This document shows, one piece after another, positions 47,938 to 60,415 of a stretch of DNA of 64,000 nt. Every line of letters begins with the position of its first letter. Position 1 is the first letter of the stretch. The notes beneath the pieces are model-generated. The model was not told where the DNA came from. It searched no databases and saw only the letters and a list, made by a program, of their open reading frames with translations. Where the stretch lies: contig CM060733.1 of the NCBI GenBank assembly GCA_030704615.1, positions 38,562,001 through 38,626,000 of the forward strand. The letters are read 5' to 3'. The translations under genes were made by a program, and so were the position numbers. This stretch comes from Takakia lepidozioides. Lineage: Eukaryota; Streptophyta; Takakiopsida; Takakiales; Takakiaceae.

Positions 47938-48057
47938 GAGGTAAGAGGGGATGGGGAGGATTTGACAGGGGCCCTGCCTGACGAGCCCAGTCTGCCGGAG
48001 GTAAGAGGGGATGGGGAGGATTTGACAGGGGCCCTGCCGGACGAGCCCAGTCTGCCG
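47938..48057 (+). repeat. Perfectly tandem 60-bp duplication
   Basis: GAGGTAAGAGGGGATGGGGA begins at 47938 and again at 47998. The two 60-bp units differ at one visible base (CTGCCTGACG versus CTGCCGGACG). The period is a multiple of three, so a plus frame reads LTGALPDEPSLPE twice. I see no gene around it. Confidence 0.95.
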
Positions 48058-50729
48058 GAATCCGGCGAAAGTGCCGTCAGATCGGACGCGTCCATTAAGT
48101 TCTTACATTATTCCTATTGTCTTCCTTTAAAAATCAGCTCAAGGGTATTTGATGGAATTCTGACACAATTGTGACATAAATATTCAAAAATTTGGTTTCT
48201 TATTGGTTAGAGTGTTCATGTGCACTACCAATAAAATACATTTCATGCAAAATTGACTCAAACAAAAAAACTAGCAATAGGAAATCAATTGGTAGGGAGA
48301 ATTGAATCCTGAATTTGGTTTTCTTTTTTTTGAGATATACATTTTTGAATGGATCTTATCTTGGATCAAAAGCCTTTTCACTACCGCAGTACCTTGGCAA
48401 GATCGACAGTCATATGTCGAATATTTATTTTAGTTTGAGAATTCCATTTCGACATATGGAATATTCCCAAAGATGCTTTTATTATCATTCACAAAGTTAT
48501 TTATTTCACAGAATCAATTTCCAAAATTTTCAACAATATTTAAAATATTAAAATTTGTGTCGAAATGGCCCCTATACTACGGTAATCCATTTAATTTATT
48601 TTTAAGCTGTTTGTTTGACATTAGTTGGCTTATATTTGTTGGACAATATCATTTACTTAAGTCCATGAGAGAGAGACATTACAGTGGCCGAAGCCGGCGT
48701 AAATCCCTTGGAGTACCACTCCCTTTGGGGCATGGGCTTTATGCACCGATCATTCAACACACTGTGATGTTGTTGGCACAATGTCCACGAGTCAAATCAT
48801 CCCATGAATTGGGGTGCATTTGGTTGCTCCCTAAATCGCAACCCTCATTCAAAATCACTCCATTTCCATTCGGATTTTGATGTCGGCCTTTGACAATGGA
48901 GATAGATCCCAATGTTTGCCAATCTAAGGGGGAAACCAAAAACAATACAATTACACATATCGGAAGTCTAGCAATGTACCCGAGATCTGCTTTAAAATTA
49001 GGACTTGACATTCCGCACTCCGGGCATGCATGCGGTCATTTGATGCTCCAAAAGGGACCATTTAGGGGATGCAAAAGGTAGTTGTGAGTCAATGCAAAAG
49101 ATGGAGGATTGTACATCTTCTTTGAACTGAATACTTTAATATATTGCGGAAAGGCTTGTGCTTTTGCATTATTTTCTACCGCCCACCTTGTCTTTCCCGG
49201 ACATCATCATCACCATCATTGCAAAAGGAATCAAGGTTTAATAACTCACACAGGGATTCATAACCCCATCTTATCGGTCACAAACACATTGCAAGTTCAC
49301 ACATGCTGTGAAGCCTTGTTGGGTGTGGGGCATGGGCAGCAACCCAGCAGCTTTGCTTTGCTTTGCTGATCACTGTTGCTGCGCCCCTCAAAACTGGCCT
49401 CTCTCACAAATGTGGGAGCCAATCTTTACATGTCGCCCACGCCCAGATTTGGTCAAAGAGCTTTGGGTCCCCACCATGGAAGTTGCATGTGGCACTTGTG
49501 GTGTCATTATGTAGCGTGGCCCACCAAAGCGACAACACAAACTCCGGATCGAATTTTGGTATCTGAGTCAATTGCTCTGAGCAGAAGATGTTTTAAAATT
49601 AATCACATTCCTGGAAGAGAGAGCCCAAGACTTGAGGATGCGGATGTGAAACATCACTGTGCACGCCTTGTTATTAAGTTCGCAGGACGATAAACTGTGG
49701 AAAGTGTGCATGCCTTGTAGGCAGTGTCGCCTCAATCTGCATACAATATTTGTTTAATTTCTCATTGGAAACATTCAGAAAGAGCTTGTCCCAATCTGCG
49801 GGTTCGACTACTGCATACTCAGGTGCTCAAGGACTGCACGTTTGAAAGGAATTGGTGCCGACAACCTCGATATTGACAATTGATGTCCAGAATTTCTCGA
49901 AGCCCTTCATTCAATCGTTAGCCTAGATGGCAGCCACGGCACACGAATTCCCGAGGGATGGGAATCGAATGATGCTTCAATCATCTTCACGGACACTCTT
50001 TCCCTTTGCATGCTCAGCAGATGTATATTGTGAGAGCTGATCTACAGCCATAGACAAAAACTAAACCCGACTGTACTCATCTCTCCCCTGGGAGGATCTG
50101 ACTGCTCTGTACGAAGAAGCGTACAGGCAAGCGGACGACACTCCTGTTCTAGACTCTCTAAGCGCTGGATTTCACAATAGTGGGAAATTGGACTACGATG
50201 CTAAGACTGGAGACTCGGTAATACCGTTCTCTGAGGGAATCAAAGTTGGTCGCCCTGCTTCCCAACTGCATACACTGCTTTCTGAACAACCCACTGCGTG
50301 TACATGATCATAGAGAATGAAGCAAAACAGTTGCAGACAATTGACGCAGGGCTTACATGGAACCGAATCGATGCAGTACGTTATACATACACGTCTGGAA
50401 TAATGAATACCCAGCCACCCTCTGCTCCTTCCCCGACACACTCTTCATCTCTATATACTTAGCTGCGGGACAACCACGACTTTGTACATGCACTTCTTTC
50501 CATTTTCGTATGAACAATCCCTCCCGCACCCATGGATGAATTTTTCTCCACACAAGTGTGGAACCAATTTTACAACGCCATTGTCAATGTCTGAGGGCGT
50601 GCTATTGTGGCTACTGTGTTTTTGCGCTACATTTTTTCGCTACGTTAAGGTCTTATCTTCTTCTCTTACCCCTTCAGGGATAAAAGGACAAAAACTTGTC
50701 CAAAGTCCTGAACAGGATCGACGGGGAAA
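48058..50729. other. Intergenic / 3' flank of the AP2 gene
   Basis: AT-rich to 48650, then mixed. GGGGTGCATTTGGTTGCTCC (about 48812) and GGGACCATTTAGGGG (about 49045) resemble ends of plant DNA-transposon MITEs but do not pair convincingly. No gene is supported; the AP2 3' UTR should be at the right end. Confidence 0.35.
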
Positions 50730-53700
50730 CTACTCGTTCCACGCATGAGCAAAAATGGGGCCAGAGCCCATGTGGCCCCCTACACTGAGGTTGGGTCTCC
50801 CTGACAGTGATTGAACAGTTGAACCCCCAATCCATGAAGACAAGGGGTTGTTGTCATAACTGTTCATCTTCACTGCAAGCGGTGTAGGAGATAGATACAG
50901 AATGTTGCGGGACAGATCTCCTTGCAAAACACTCTCATAGGCTGTGCTCTTGGAGCTTGCCTCCTCGCTCTCTCCAACGGAGTTCTTGGGGCTCTCCACC
51001 ACGCCACCTCTGTCACTGCCCTGATAACCGGAATTGCTGATCCCCCGGTCACTGCTCTGGTACTGCGGACTGCTAATGGGTCGATCACTACCCTGGTAGC
51101 CAGCAGTGCTCATAGCGCGCTCATTGCCCCGATACCCAGAGGTGCTCATCATGCTGCCAGAGCTAGGCAGCCCATGTCCCATGAGTCCCTGGTTGGCTGA
51201 GCAAGAGCTGTCCCCTGCAGCACCATCTGCAGGCAGGGCCTCCAATCCCATCAGATTGCGCAACAACATCCCATTGGTAGCTGTGCTTCCTGCCTGCAGA
51301 AACTTAGTCTGCCCTGATGGCGCTCTCATGGGATCTCCGAAAGTCAGGTGCCCTCTGGCAGCAGCCTCATGCTGGCCTGAGTCCTGCCCAGCTGCAGAGC
51401 CCCAAGCACGTTGCTGTTGTTGCTGTGCTTGTTGCTGGTAGAGCATTTGCCACTCGTGTAAGTTTTTAGAGAGACCACCGTGACCTGAAAGGCCCTCAGT
51501 GGTCAATTGGCTGCCCGGGGTCCCTGTATGCAAGCTGGACGTCTGGTTCTCATCATCTGATTGGCGATGAGTTCCAGCATCCACAGTCGGGGTGACAGAT
51601 AGTTCTACTTCTTTTATTTGCTTGAGAGAGTCCTGGCTATTATGGTGGCCATTGACGGCAGCTGCCTGGATCCTCTGAGCATCGTAACGTGATATGTCGA
51701 AGTTGGTCACAGCATTAATTCCCCGGAACTTAATTGCTGCAATATCGTATGCTTCTGCTGCTTCTTCTTGTGTACCTGGGTGGAAGCATAAAACAAGTTG
51801 GTATAGTCCATTACAAAAACAGCGTGACAAGACCAGACGCTATCAACTCATTCGCACATACAACTCCAAGTACCGTTCATTCATTCTCTAACTAGCTCTC
51901 GCGTAGGTAGGTTGCTCCTCAGTTCTCAGCTCTCTCGTCACCAAGAACTCCAGGAGAGAGACAGACACGATACAGACCACTTTGGGGTGATTATGGACTG
52001 TCAATCGGATGATTTGTTTTTGCACAGCTCACTAACATTATGCTGAAATTTGAATTGTGCACGAACCCATCTCACCCATCGCTCCTTCCCAAAAAAACGT
52101 ATTTCTTTAACACTAGAAGGGGGGGCAAGTCCAAAATCAGCCGTTCCATTCTAGAACGAGCTCATTTCAACCTGAAAAAAGGGTTCATACTTTATCTGCC
52201 CAATGGCTGGAGGCCCACGAGCTACTACTCGAGACGTGTAGTTGAAGAATTATACTGTAGGACTCGACCTTAAATATCTTCAGGAGTGACGAGTAAACTA
52301 CAGTCACATAAATACTGAAACCAGTTAACTGGAGCTAATTTGAGTTGGAGTACACTAAACTAACCAATCTCAGGAAAACCAGCACCTAATCTTCGAGTTT
52401 GGTGGGGTGGAATCATGCATCTGAGTAGGCAAGTTTGGTCATCAGCCCAGACAACTTACTAACTCAACTAATCGATCTACCGGAACACTGAGAATTGTGA
52501 ATAGAAATCGGAGACTCACTGTAGGTGCCGAGATACAGGTCTTTGTTGCCTGCCACTCGGCCAATGCGGGCCTGCCACCTGCCGTGCTGGTGATGGCGAG
52601 TTACTCCCCGGTATACTGATGCCCCTCTCGAGAACCCACTACTTTTCCTGCATCAACACATTCATTTCTCGATAAACATCAATTCATCTCAAACAAGAAA
52701 GCACCCACGCATCTTCGATCCTCGACAGCCCATACGACTTGGATCACGCTTGAATGTTGAAGTCGAAGCTACATCTCAAGATCAAAAATCATAGATACCA
52801 GAAGATACTACCTACCGACCACGGTACCTGGCACGAGTTACTTGTGCAGCCTCACTGAATACTGTTCTTAGTCTTTGTTTCAAGGCGTGCAACTTCCTGA
52901 AACTCTGGCGTTAACTCCTTCAGTTTCGAACAGCACATGAACTTGAGATAGCACCCAAGGTTCAGAAAGCTGGTGCGATCTACAAGTTTCATTACTCAAT
53001 TGAAACAACTTGGAAGCAAGTGGACAGCATTGTGAGCAAACCTGCGCAGAGACGCCACATATTCTTGCCGCGACATATTCTTCATCTCTTCGAGTTCCGT
53101 CTCATATGCGCTCAACTGTTGCAAGCCGTGAACTCTGGCTCAATCAGCACTAGTCTTGCCCCCAAGGTAGGAAAGGGGATAGAAATTTTACTCGCTAAAC
53201 TGGGATCCAGGTACGAATTGCATATACGCTATCCACGTTCAACCAGGTGTTGCATTAGAGAGAAAGGAGCTGTTCTTTAAAAAAGACGAGAGACACTGGG
53301 AGAAGAGAATACGCACTGGAAAGTTAATGGTGGTGCTGGCACCCCAGTATTTCAGAGCCGCCAAGTCATAAGCTTTGGCTGCTTTCTCCTCCTTGTCGTA
53401 CCCTCCTGTATACAGACGTGTAACGAATCTGGTAAGGGCCGGAACTAAGAGAAGAAGCACAGAACGGAAGCACTAGATCACGTGGGCTTCAAACCTAGAC
53501 GATCCTTCAAGGGACCAAAACTCTCTGATGCGATGGGAGGGAACTTCCAGGTTACATGTATACATGAAACGCAGTTGTCTTGAGTTCAACATCTGGATTT
53601 GGCACTAGATAAGAGCATAACGACTACCATCGTGAGAAGTTTGAGAGGGTCACGCACCTAAGTAAACTGTAGACATTCGTTGAGGGATGTCCGGCAACCG

Positions 53701-55240
53701 CACCACACGCCCCACCCATCATGAACATACCGAGCAAGACCATCATCAGCATCTCCAGAACACTGTTCTAAACTTGAGACATTAAGCCTGTGTAGAAAAC
53801 TTAGAAGGCCGTGCAAGCACATGAGTGACTTGACAACCTGTCAACAAGGTAACAATTTCCCCACGCTCCTCACCATAAACATTGCAGCAACATCAACTGA
53901 ACAGTTGGAACTTGGGTCGAAGGTACCTTGTCGGCCTTTACGAGTCTGCCCCTCTTTCCTACAGCTGTTATCCCACAGATGTGCCTCATACCGCCCTGTC
54001 CACCGATGCCTGAACAAAATAGACCGTTCAACAGCAACCACTTATCAACAGTCGATCTTCCCTGCTTCTCTTCAGGGTACAATTGATACTCCGGGGGGGT
54101 TGGGGAGAGGGGAAAGCAAGAAGCAAGAAGGATCTTTGAAGGAGAAGCGAAAAACCAATGAGCTTCTCAGGGGATGGAGCAGAGAAGATGAAGGGTACGA
54201 GCGCAAATCTAATACCTCCGTGCAATCAGACTCGAAAGCAGGATTTTCCTAACGAATATGCTGGCTTACCTAGTTACGCCTCTGTACACTGAAGTTCTCT
54301 GACCAAAAGTATCAATTGACTTCCGGGGGGAAGGCTCCTTGCTTCCCGACCGCCCCGCACCCCGCTTCCGGGGTTCTGGAGCTGGGGGACTTTCCGCATT
54401 CACCATCTGGCCAATTCCATGGGCTGGTGGGGTGACGCTTGACTGGTGCGACCCAGCACTCATTGAAAGTGATAGCGGCTGTAGGTTGGCGAGCGCATTC
54501 AAACCACTTCTCGCAGTGAGGCCACCTGCTTTTTCAGCATGCTGGCACTGCTGAAGCCAAGTCTTCAAACCCGAGGGGTTCCCGAAGCCATTACTGATCC
54601 CATTGGTCCCTTGGGAGCCTTGAGGGAGCTGGAGGCTACAGTCCGAGAGCATCTCTGCAGTTCTAGATTGGTCTAGCGCTGCCTGCAACAGATTCTGGGC
54701 GTGAAGAGGGTGAGCTCCAGCGAGAAGGTTGCTCTCCTGCAGCTCAGCCTGCGCCCTTGCATGCGGGTGATCATAAGCATGATGACTTGAAAGGCTTGAT
54801 TGATCCGTCACCGCTCCATATGCCACATGGAACGAGGGAGGAACATCTCTAAGTGAGCCTCCTGATTGCGAGTATGGCAAGTTGACATTGATACGAGACT
54901 GATTCTCTCGAGTGAAGTTAGAGGCAGCATGACCCGCATTATAGTAGAGGCTCTCCAAATGCGGTTGCTGAGAATCGCGGTCCGAGTACTGTCCACCAAG
55001 GGATGCACCCCCAAGAAAATCCTCCAGCTTCGGACCATCCCTAGTTTCACCAGAGTTCGCCTGCCCCATATCATAATGAGGCCCAGACATCTGCTGGTCA
55101 CCTGTGCCTCCATTTCCAGCCAGCCTCGAGAGCTGGTCCGCAGTCAAGAGGTGTTGGGATTGCACATCCCCATCCGACCGAGGTTTGAGCTGCCAGGGAT
55201 CCACAGCAGAACGAAATACACACAGAAAGGCGCCATCCAT
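50730..55240 (-). CDS. AIL: AINTEGUMENTA-like (euANT) double-AP2 transcription factor
   Basis: A nuclear DNA-binding regulator of meristem and stem-cell fate (ANT/PLT/BBM group). Exons: 55240-54270, 54009-53927, 53666-53658, 53405-53317, 53115-53042, 52647-52520, 51775-50730. Splices are in frame, giving 799 residues from the ATG at 55240. Domains: PKLEDFLGG near residue 55, TWLQQCQ and LSLSMS before the first AP2, and [20 protein letters not shown] opening it. AP2-R1 carries the euANT insertion [14 protein letters not shown]. The linker is [22 protein letters not shown]2-R2 runs from [20 protein letters not shown] to [13 protein letters not shown]. The C-terminal region is Gln/Ser-rich. The usual N-terminal WLGFSLS motif is not found, so a further 5' exon may exist; the start is therefore provisional. 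The 9-nt micro-exon is characteristic of the family. Confidence 0.95.
53658..53666 (-). other. 9-nt micro-exon of the AP2 gene
   Basis: Minus strand reads TCTACAG, then TTTACTTAG, then GTGCGTG. Joined to its neighbours it supplies the VYL of [15 protein letters not shown] and restores frame across AP2-R1. Without it the domain is out of register with the family. Confidence 0.88.
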
Positions 55241-56040
55241 CGCTACACTAGACACCACAATCAACTAGATATGAGTTCACTGACCGCGGAAACGACAGCA
55301 AGGGGGAGATAGACAGATAGAAGGCCATAAAACACAAGGCACGAGTGCAACAGGCGGCAAGATACTACTTGTGCTGAAGATGTCAAGAGACGACAGAGGT
55401 CAGCAGGCAGAGCGCGAGAAAGAGAAGAGTATTGCCGACCCTCTAGTTTTAAACTCTTCCATGACTCCTTGCCCACAGCGCAATGAGTAGAGAGAGACGA
55501 GGCATCATGAGGTGAGAGAGACAGAGAGAAAGATAGCGAGCCAGCGGCCTGCCCGTGCCGAGAAAACCTGTCGTCGCGCATAAATTATTTTGTGCCAGCA
55601 TCTGCCCGCGCGCTCGTGGACTGCTGCCCGGACCCCTGGTCACTTTCTAACCAGCGCCCCCAGTTTCGCCACCCGCGCCCCAGCTGGCGAAACCAGTGCC
55701 ACCAGACCGTATGCACACCGTACCTACTCCGTACCGGCCCGTGTACGTAGTGTATGCGTGCGGCCGGCGACTGGGTCCGCCGGATCCAGCGTGGCGACCG
55801 GCGGTCGGGGAACATTGAAGCGAATTCGGGCAAATTGAATGATAACGGTGCCGCGCCTGGTCGGAATCCGTGCCACAGTTCCCGTCCACAGTTCCCCGTA
55901 TCGCCAACCACCTCCGGAGGTTTCGCCGAACGGGGTTAGGAGCTAATCTGAGATGGGTTAAGTTGTTTAGCGTCCGACCAAAGCCGCTAACTGTGGCCAT
56001 GCATTCCGTTTTGACCCCAGCCCTTTCCTGACCATTGGAC
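55241..56040 (-). promoter_or_regulatory. AP2 gene upstream region (5' UTR / promoter)
   Basis: 55560-55900 is CpG-rich and lies upstream of the AP2 start. A TTTCTC/CTCTCTC-rich stretch (minus strand, about 55480-55540) looks like a plant 5' leader. A possible AT-rich core at 55578-55592 (CATAAATTATTTTG) is noted. No element is proven, and overlapping frames on both strands here are compositional. Confidence 0.35.
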
Positions 56041-56284
56041 GTTATCATTTATCATCAATACTGTTCATTCTTTCATTTATTCATCTTCGAACTCACCAAC
56101 AATTGCGCGCTCGAGTCCAAGACATCTGATTTTATTTCGCTTCGCACACTTATGCTAACACGATTGTTGTCGGATTTGTGGAAATGTCGGGAGAGTCCAA
56201 AGGAAAGCCGCATATCGTTCCTTAAGGGATGCGTCAACGATTGCAATGACCCCGTCAACGACAACATTCTCGAACAATTAGCGA
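56041..56284. other. Intergenic, no gene
   Basis: Nothing supported beyond lead-in to the tandem repeat that follows. Confidence 0.3.
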
Positions 56285-56470
56285 TGCAAGCGACAACAAC
56301 TTATACGCACCAATGAACGAATGCAAATTAGCGATCACACACAGCCCGCAAGCGACAACGTCTTATCCGCACCCATGAACAAATGCAAATTAGCCCGAAT
56401 GTGACAACTTCCCGTTTGGCACCCATGTTTGAATGAAAATTTGCAACCCTGATGCAACAACTTAGCGGTG
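56285..56470. repeat. Diverged tandem repeat (~58-70 bp units)
   Basis: Units contain GCAAGCGACAACnnCTTATnCGCACC, then ATGAACnAATGCAAATTAGC. Two good copies (about 56286 and 56350) are followed by a third, weaker copy (GACAACTTCCC, CACCCATG, AATGAAAATTTGC) and a partial fourth. Confidence 0.75.
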
Positions 56471-58312
56471 TTGTCCAGACTCATCAGTCACTCGCCAAAA
56501 TACAAAATAGACAAAAGAACAAATATTGCAAATATTGCAAAATGAGCGTGGGTGGTAGAAAGGGGTGAAAATAAGTTATCCAGGCTGAATAAATATTATA
56601 GTGGTATAATAAGTGGGTTAGGTGGGTGATGGGCCGTCGCTTTGGTGGGGCCTTGTCATCACAATCTAGCGCCACCGCTGCCATTCCCACTTTTCATCCG
56701 TCGCTGTCCACACCAGTCTAGAGCCTGCAGGTCGCGGATGGACTCTGTGCATCCACCCGAATATAGCGCGACAGGAATCATAAACGGGGTAAGCGCACGT
56801 GTTGGACGGAGGGCGCGGCCGTGCGGCATCTCTTGCCCTCCTGCGCCGTCGGTCAAAGCCACGCCGCCGTCGCCGCCTTGATGGCCGCGCGCCTGCCGCG
56901 GCGATGGCCGTCGATGGCCCAACGACGGCCCATGGCCCGCACTTTTATTATTACTTTTCCGTCCTCTTGCGAAATTCGGAGCGTGGTTATTTTCCGAAGT
57001 GAAATATTCTGTGAGAAGGAAATTGCGATATGTAATAAAGTGCGCAAGTACAGAGCCGGTCAGCGCACGCGCGCGGTTTTATTAATTATTTCGCAGATAT
57101 TATTTGCCTGCACCGCAGCTGCCTTTACCATCACATCCCCCCATTGGCTGCCCACTTTTCCTTTTCTCTTTATTATTTTCTCTTTATTATTTTGGGCACG
57201 GCACGACCCTTTTTTCCCCCCAAATAAGTTGAAGCACTGCGGTTAAACAATCATATGACAGTTGATGAATGAAAAGAGGCAGACGGATGAATGGGAGTGG
57301 CAGGGGTTGACCGAGTCGTGAGGGAAGGGACTAGAAAATAGCGTGACTGACGCCTGTCCAGTTTCTACCATTTACTAGCTCGTCTTTCACTTCCGCCACA
57401 CGACAATTTCAACTGCGAAATGGGCGTGGAACAAGAAAGGGCAAGCCCAAACAGATTCCGCCTCTCTCAGGGCAGGAAAATCCGCTTCCGGTCAATGGAA
57501 TTCATTTTCATTTGGTGGATGCCCGGGGCAGCCCAGCCCGCAGCTTGCATTGTTCTTAATTAGGGTTTTGCTACAGCCCAAGCATAGTGGGGGACAGGCC
57601 CCCTATATAAAAATATATTCAGGCTCCCATGTAGATTTTGCAGATTTTGTTTCTGTCACTGTCATCAGAGTTTGAGAAAAGAAACATATTCTAAGTACTG
57701 GTCCTGCCTTCACTTGCTCTTTCATTTCTCATGCAGGGATTGTACCACACTTGTTCATTCATTCTTACAACCTCTGATGGAAACCAGGAGAGGTGAGAAT
57801 TGTTCCCACGTACCTCTGGACTCTGGACGGGGGGGGGGCGGGGGAAACGAGATTTGGATGAAAAACGGATTGAGGGAAGGACTTTGGATGAAATCTAATT
57901 ACGGAACGGCAAACTCCCCCGTAAGGCGATAGAGAAGTGGATGAGGATGAATATAGTCGATGGCGCTGCCTTTATTGCACCCTGGCCCGTGCACGTGCTT
58001 CCCTTTATTTTTAGTCTTACATCTCGACGAATGAAGAAACGATGGATGTGAGATAAATCATTCATCCATGTCATACCGGGGCATATCCAAATATTAGGGT
58101 TACGTAACATAGAAAGTAGCGAACGTTGGGTTTGGTGGTTTATTAAGGCACAAAGCCCAACATTTGTAACCATCATTTTGTCTGTTCATGTTTTGCATAC
58201 TACCAGATCCGCAACCCAAACAGGAAATTTAGATGGTTTTGTCAACACATGTCAGATGATAATCATTTTGGGGCAAACAAGGTAATTTTATCAATGAATC
58301 CTGCAACCTCGC
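56471..58312. other. Intergenic, no supported gene
   Basis: GC-rich stretch at 56640-56950 with open frames on both strands and no domain. A G-run is at 57829-57845. No gene called. Confidence 0.35.
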
Positions 58313-58620
58313 ACTTTAGTTCTCAATAATATTAACAATGTTCCCTTCTCCAACCCGTGATTCAATATCGACACCAACCCAGGCGGAAAAGCCACCAAAG
58401 GTACTAAAACTACACCGGACGGAAAATGCATGTAAAAATGCTGGTTTGGTTTTGACACGTTAGTTCTCAATAATATTAACAATGTTCCCTTCTCCAACCC
58501 GTGATTCAACGTAAAAGGGACACCGACCAATGCGTAACCGTCCCGCCTTTAAAGTTTGCGAAAAGCCCGCCAAGGTACGAAATCCACACCGGACGAAAAA
58601 TACGTATAAAAAATGGTGGG
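58313..58620. repeat. Tandem pair of ~145-160 bp units
   Basis: TTAGTTCTCAATAATATTAA begins near 58317 and 58462, and each copy continues identically through AACAATGTTCCCTTCTCCAACCCGTGATTCAA. The units then diverge but share GCCACCAAAGGTAC / GCCCGCCAAGGTAC and CACCGGACGGAAAATGC / CACCGGACGAAAAATAC. The second has a ~30-bp insertion. Confidence 0.88.
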
Positions 58621-60050
58621 CGTGTTGGGCTTTCAGCCAACATTTGAGGCATGCAAATGCCGAGGCAGGGCCAGGCTTTCGTAGTTCATTCATCCAACAT
58701 GCAGCCTATTACGTATATTTCGTGAAAAAGAACTATACGCCAAGCGCCACGCGGAATCTGGTGACTGCGCGGTCGGGCTTTAGGGTGACATCCGGTGCCC
58801 CGTTAGGTGGTTCCCGGGACCCGGCATGTGGGCAGGGGGCCCTTGGCCGGGCGGGGCGGAACCCGAAACCGGATGTTGAAACCGCGGTGGTAGGGCGGTC
58901 GACCAGAGCGAGGACCGCCGACCGCGCGGTGAGAGAGCGAGCGCGGTCATACGGTCCGTCACAAATCCCCAAAACCGCGCGGGTGGACTGCATAGTCAAC
59001 ACGCATATTCCGTCCGTGCCGCTCAGCTGCCCTTTTCAGCCTGCCCATCAGGTTTTCTCCTGCTGCCCAGATACTGGCCCTGCCACCTGTCAGTCGCAGA
59101 AGATCTTCACAATCCTGCCCTGACCTGGGTTTTGTGAGTTTAATTATATTGCGGGGGTGGCAGGATTTGACAGAGAGATCCTCAAATTTTCGTGGAAGTG
59201 TGCGCCGCTTTGGCATCTGAGGGGCATTATGAGGCCTCTCTGACCCCATTACTCGCTCTCCGTTTAATACTCTCGCTGCAGGGAAGCATTCATGAGCGAC
59301 CTCTGCTGGTCTGCTCTTCAACTTGAAAGTTTCAAGTTGATGAGCAACCCTGATAAGGTGCTGCCATCGCTTTGGTGTTGGTGAAGAGAGAAAGAGAGGG
59401 AGAGAGTGGATCATAACTTAACTTAACTTACCGATTGTCGGTTCATTTGGAGGGAGTGGGAGTGTGGGGGCTGTGTAGTGGATCCTTTGTGAACGGTGGT
59501 TGGCCAGTATACTTAGGAAATGCTGTGGTGATTCTGGTGCTTTGACCCACCTGACTAATTCACGAATTGGCTAACAAAACTGTATAACTGGGCCCTCTTC
59601 GGGGAACTAAATAAGGTGGGTTTAGTGGGACCGGGAAGAAGTTCATGTGGGAGTCATGTGGAGGCCCCACACCGCCGCCCCAGCTTCCGGTGCCGGAGAG
59701 CGTCAGATTAGACTTGTATTGCGCCTATTTATATTGGCCTTTAACTAATCTGCTGACACTGGTTTTGCTGACCCATTCTCACTCTTGTTGCACTGTCGCT
59801 TCTTGGACCATTTGCTCATTTACTGTGGGGGAGACAAAGACGCAAATGTTTGCTCCTCTTCTCTTGTTCATGCTCTACCTAGTATTGGCTCCTTCACATG
59901 CCTGTCCCAACGAGTCCTCGCAGCAAACTTGTCTAGCCTATTCAATGGTTTCCAAATTTGTCCCATAACTCTGCTCAGATCCTGAAATTCTCATGCTATT
60001 TTTTTCGTATTCAATGTTTTCTCGATTTGTCACTTCTTCTGCTCAGATCC
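58621..60050. other. Intergenic, CpG-rich then mixed
   Basis: 58740-59010 is GC-rich and open on both strands without a domain. Nothing else is supported. Confidence 0.35.
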
Positions 60051-60415
60051 TAGAATTCTCATGCTATTTTATTTTTAGCATTCACTCCAGACCCAATTCC
60101 AATCTTAGTTCTCATTTACTGCAGGTCCAACTCCTACTCCTTTCGCCCATTGGCTGCAGGACCACTTCTCGCCCAACTTGCCCAGTCAATGCAGCCCCGA
60201 ATCGCAGTCTTTTCTCTTTTAATAGACCATATACTGCAGACCCCATTCCCATTCCAAAGCTCATTTACTGCAGGTGCAATTGTAACTCCTCCTTCCTCAC
60301 ATTCGCTTCAGGCCTAAATTCTCTCATCACTCGACTACATACTTAATAATACATGAATAGTTCCTCCTCCATCACTCCAAGACCTCTTTCTCCGCTCATT
60401 TACTGCAGGAGCAAG
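60051..60415. repeat. Scattered CTCATTTACTGCAGG motif repeats
   Basis: CTCATTTACTGCAGG or variants occur at about 60110, 60150 (GGCTGCAGG), 60230 (TACTGCAGA), 60260 and 60395, with similar CCAATTCC/CCATTCC words between. An old, diverged tandem array of uneven period. Confidence 0.5.

Noticed and set aside
48315-48880. AT-rich frames that resemble organellar proteins in composition
   Set aside because: Checked by eye against plastid matK, ndh and ycf patterns and found no convincing match; composition alone explains them.
54266-55312. Minor frames antisense to the AP2 first exon
   Set aside because: Shadows of a strongly supported coding exon.
55585-56048. Several overlapping frames upstream of the AP2 gene
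   Set aside because: Explained by CpG-rich promoter-like sequence; the frames are Arg/Gly/Pro-rich and unlike any family.
58530-59123. Plus-strand frame of 197 codons
   Set aside because: Starts inside a non-coding tandem repeat and runs through GC-rich DNA open on both strands; no motif.
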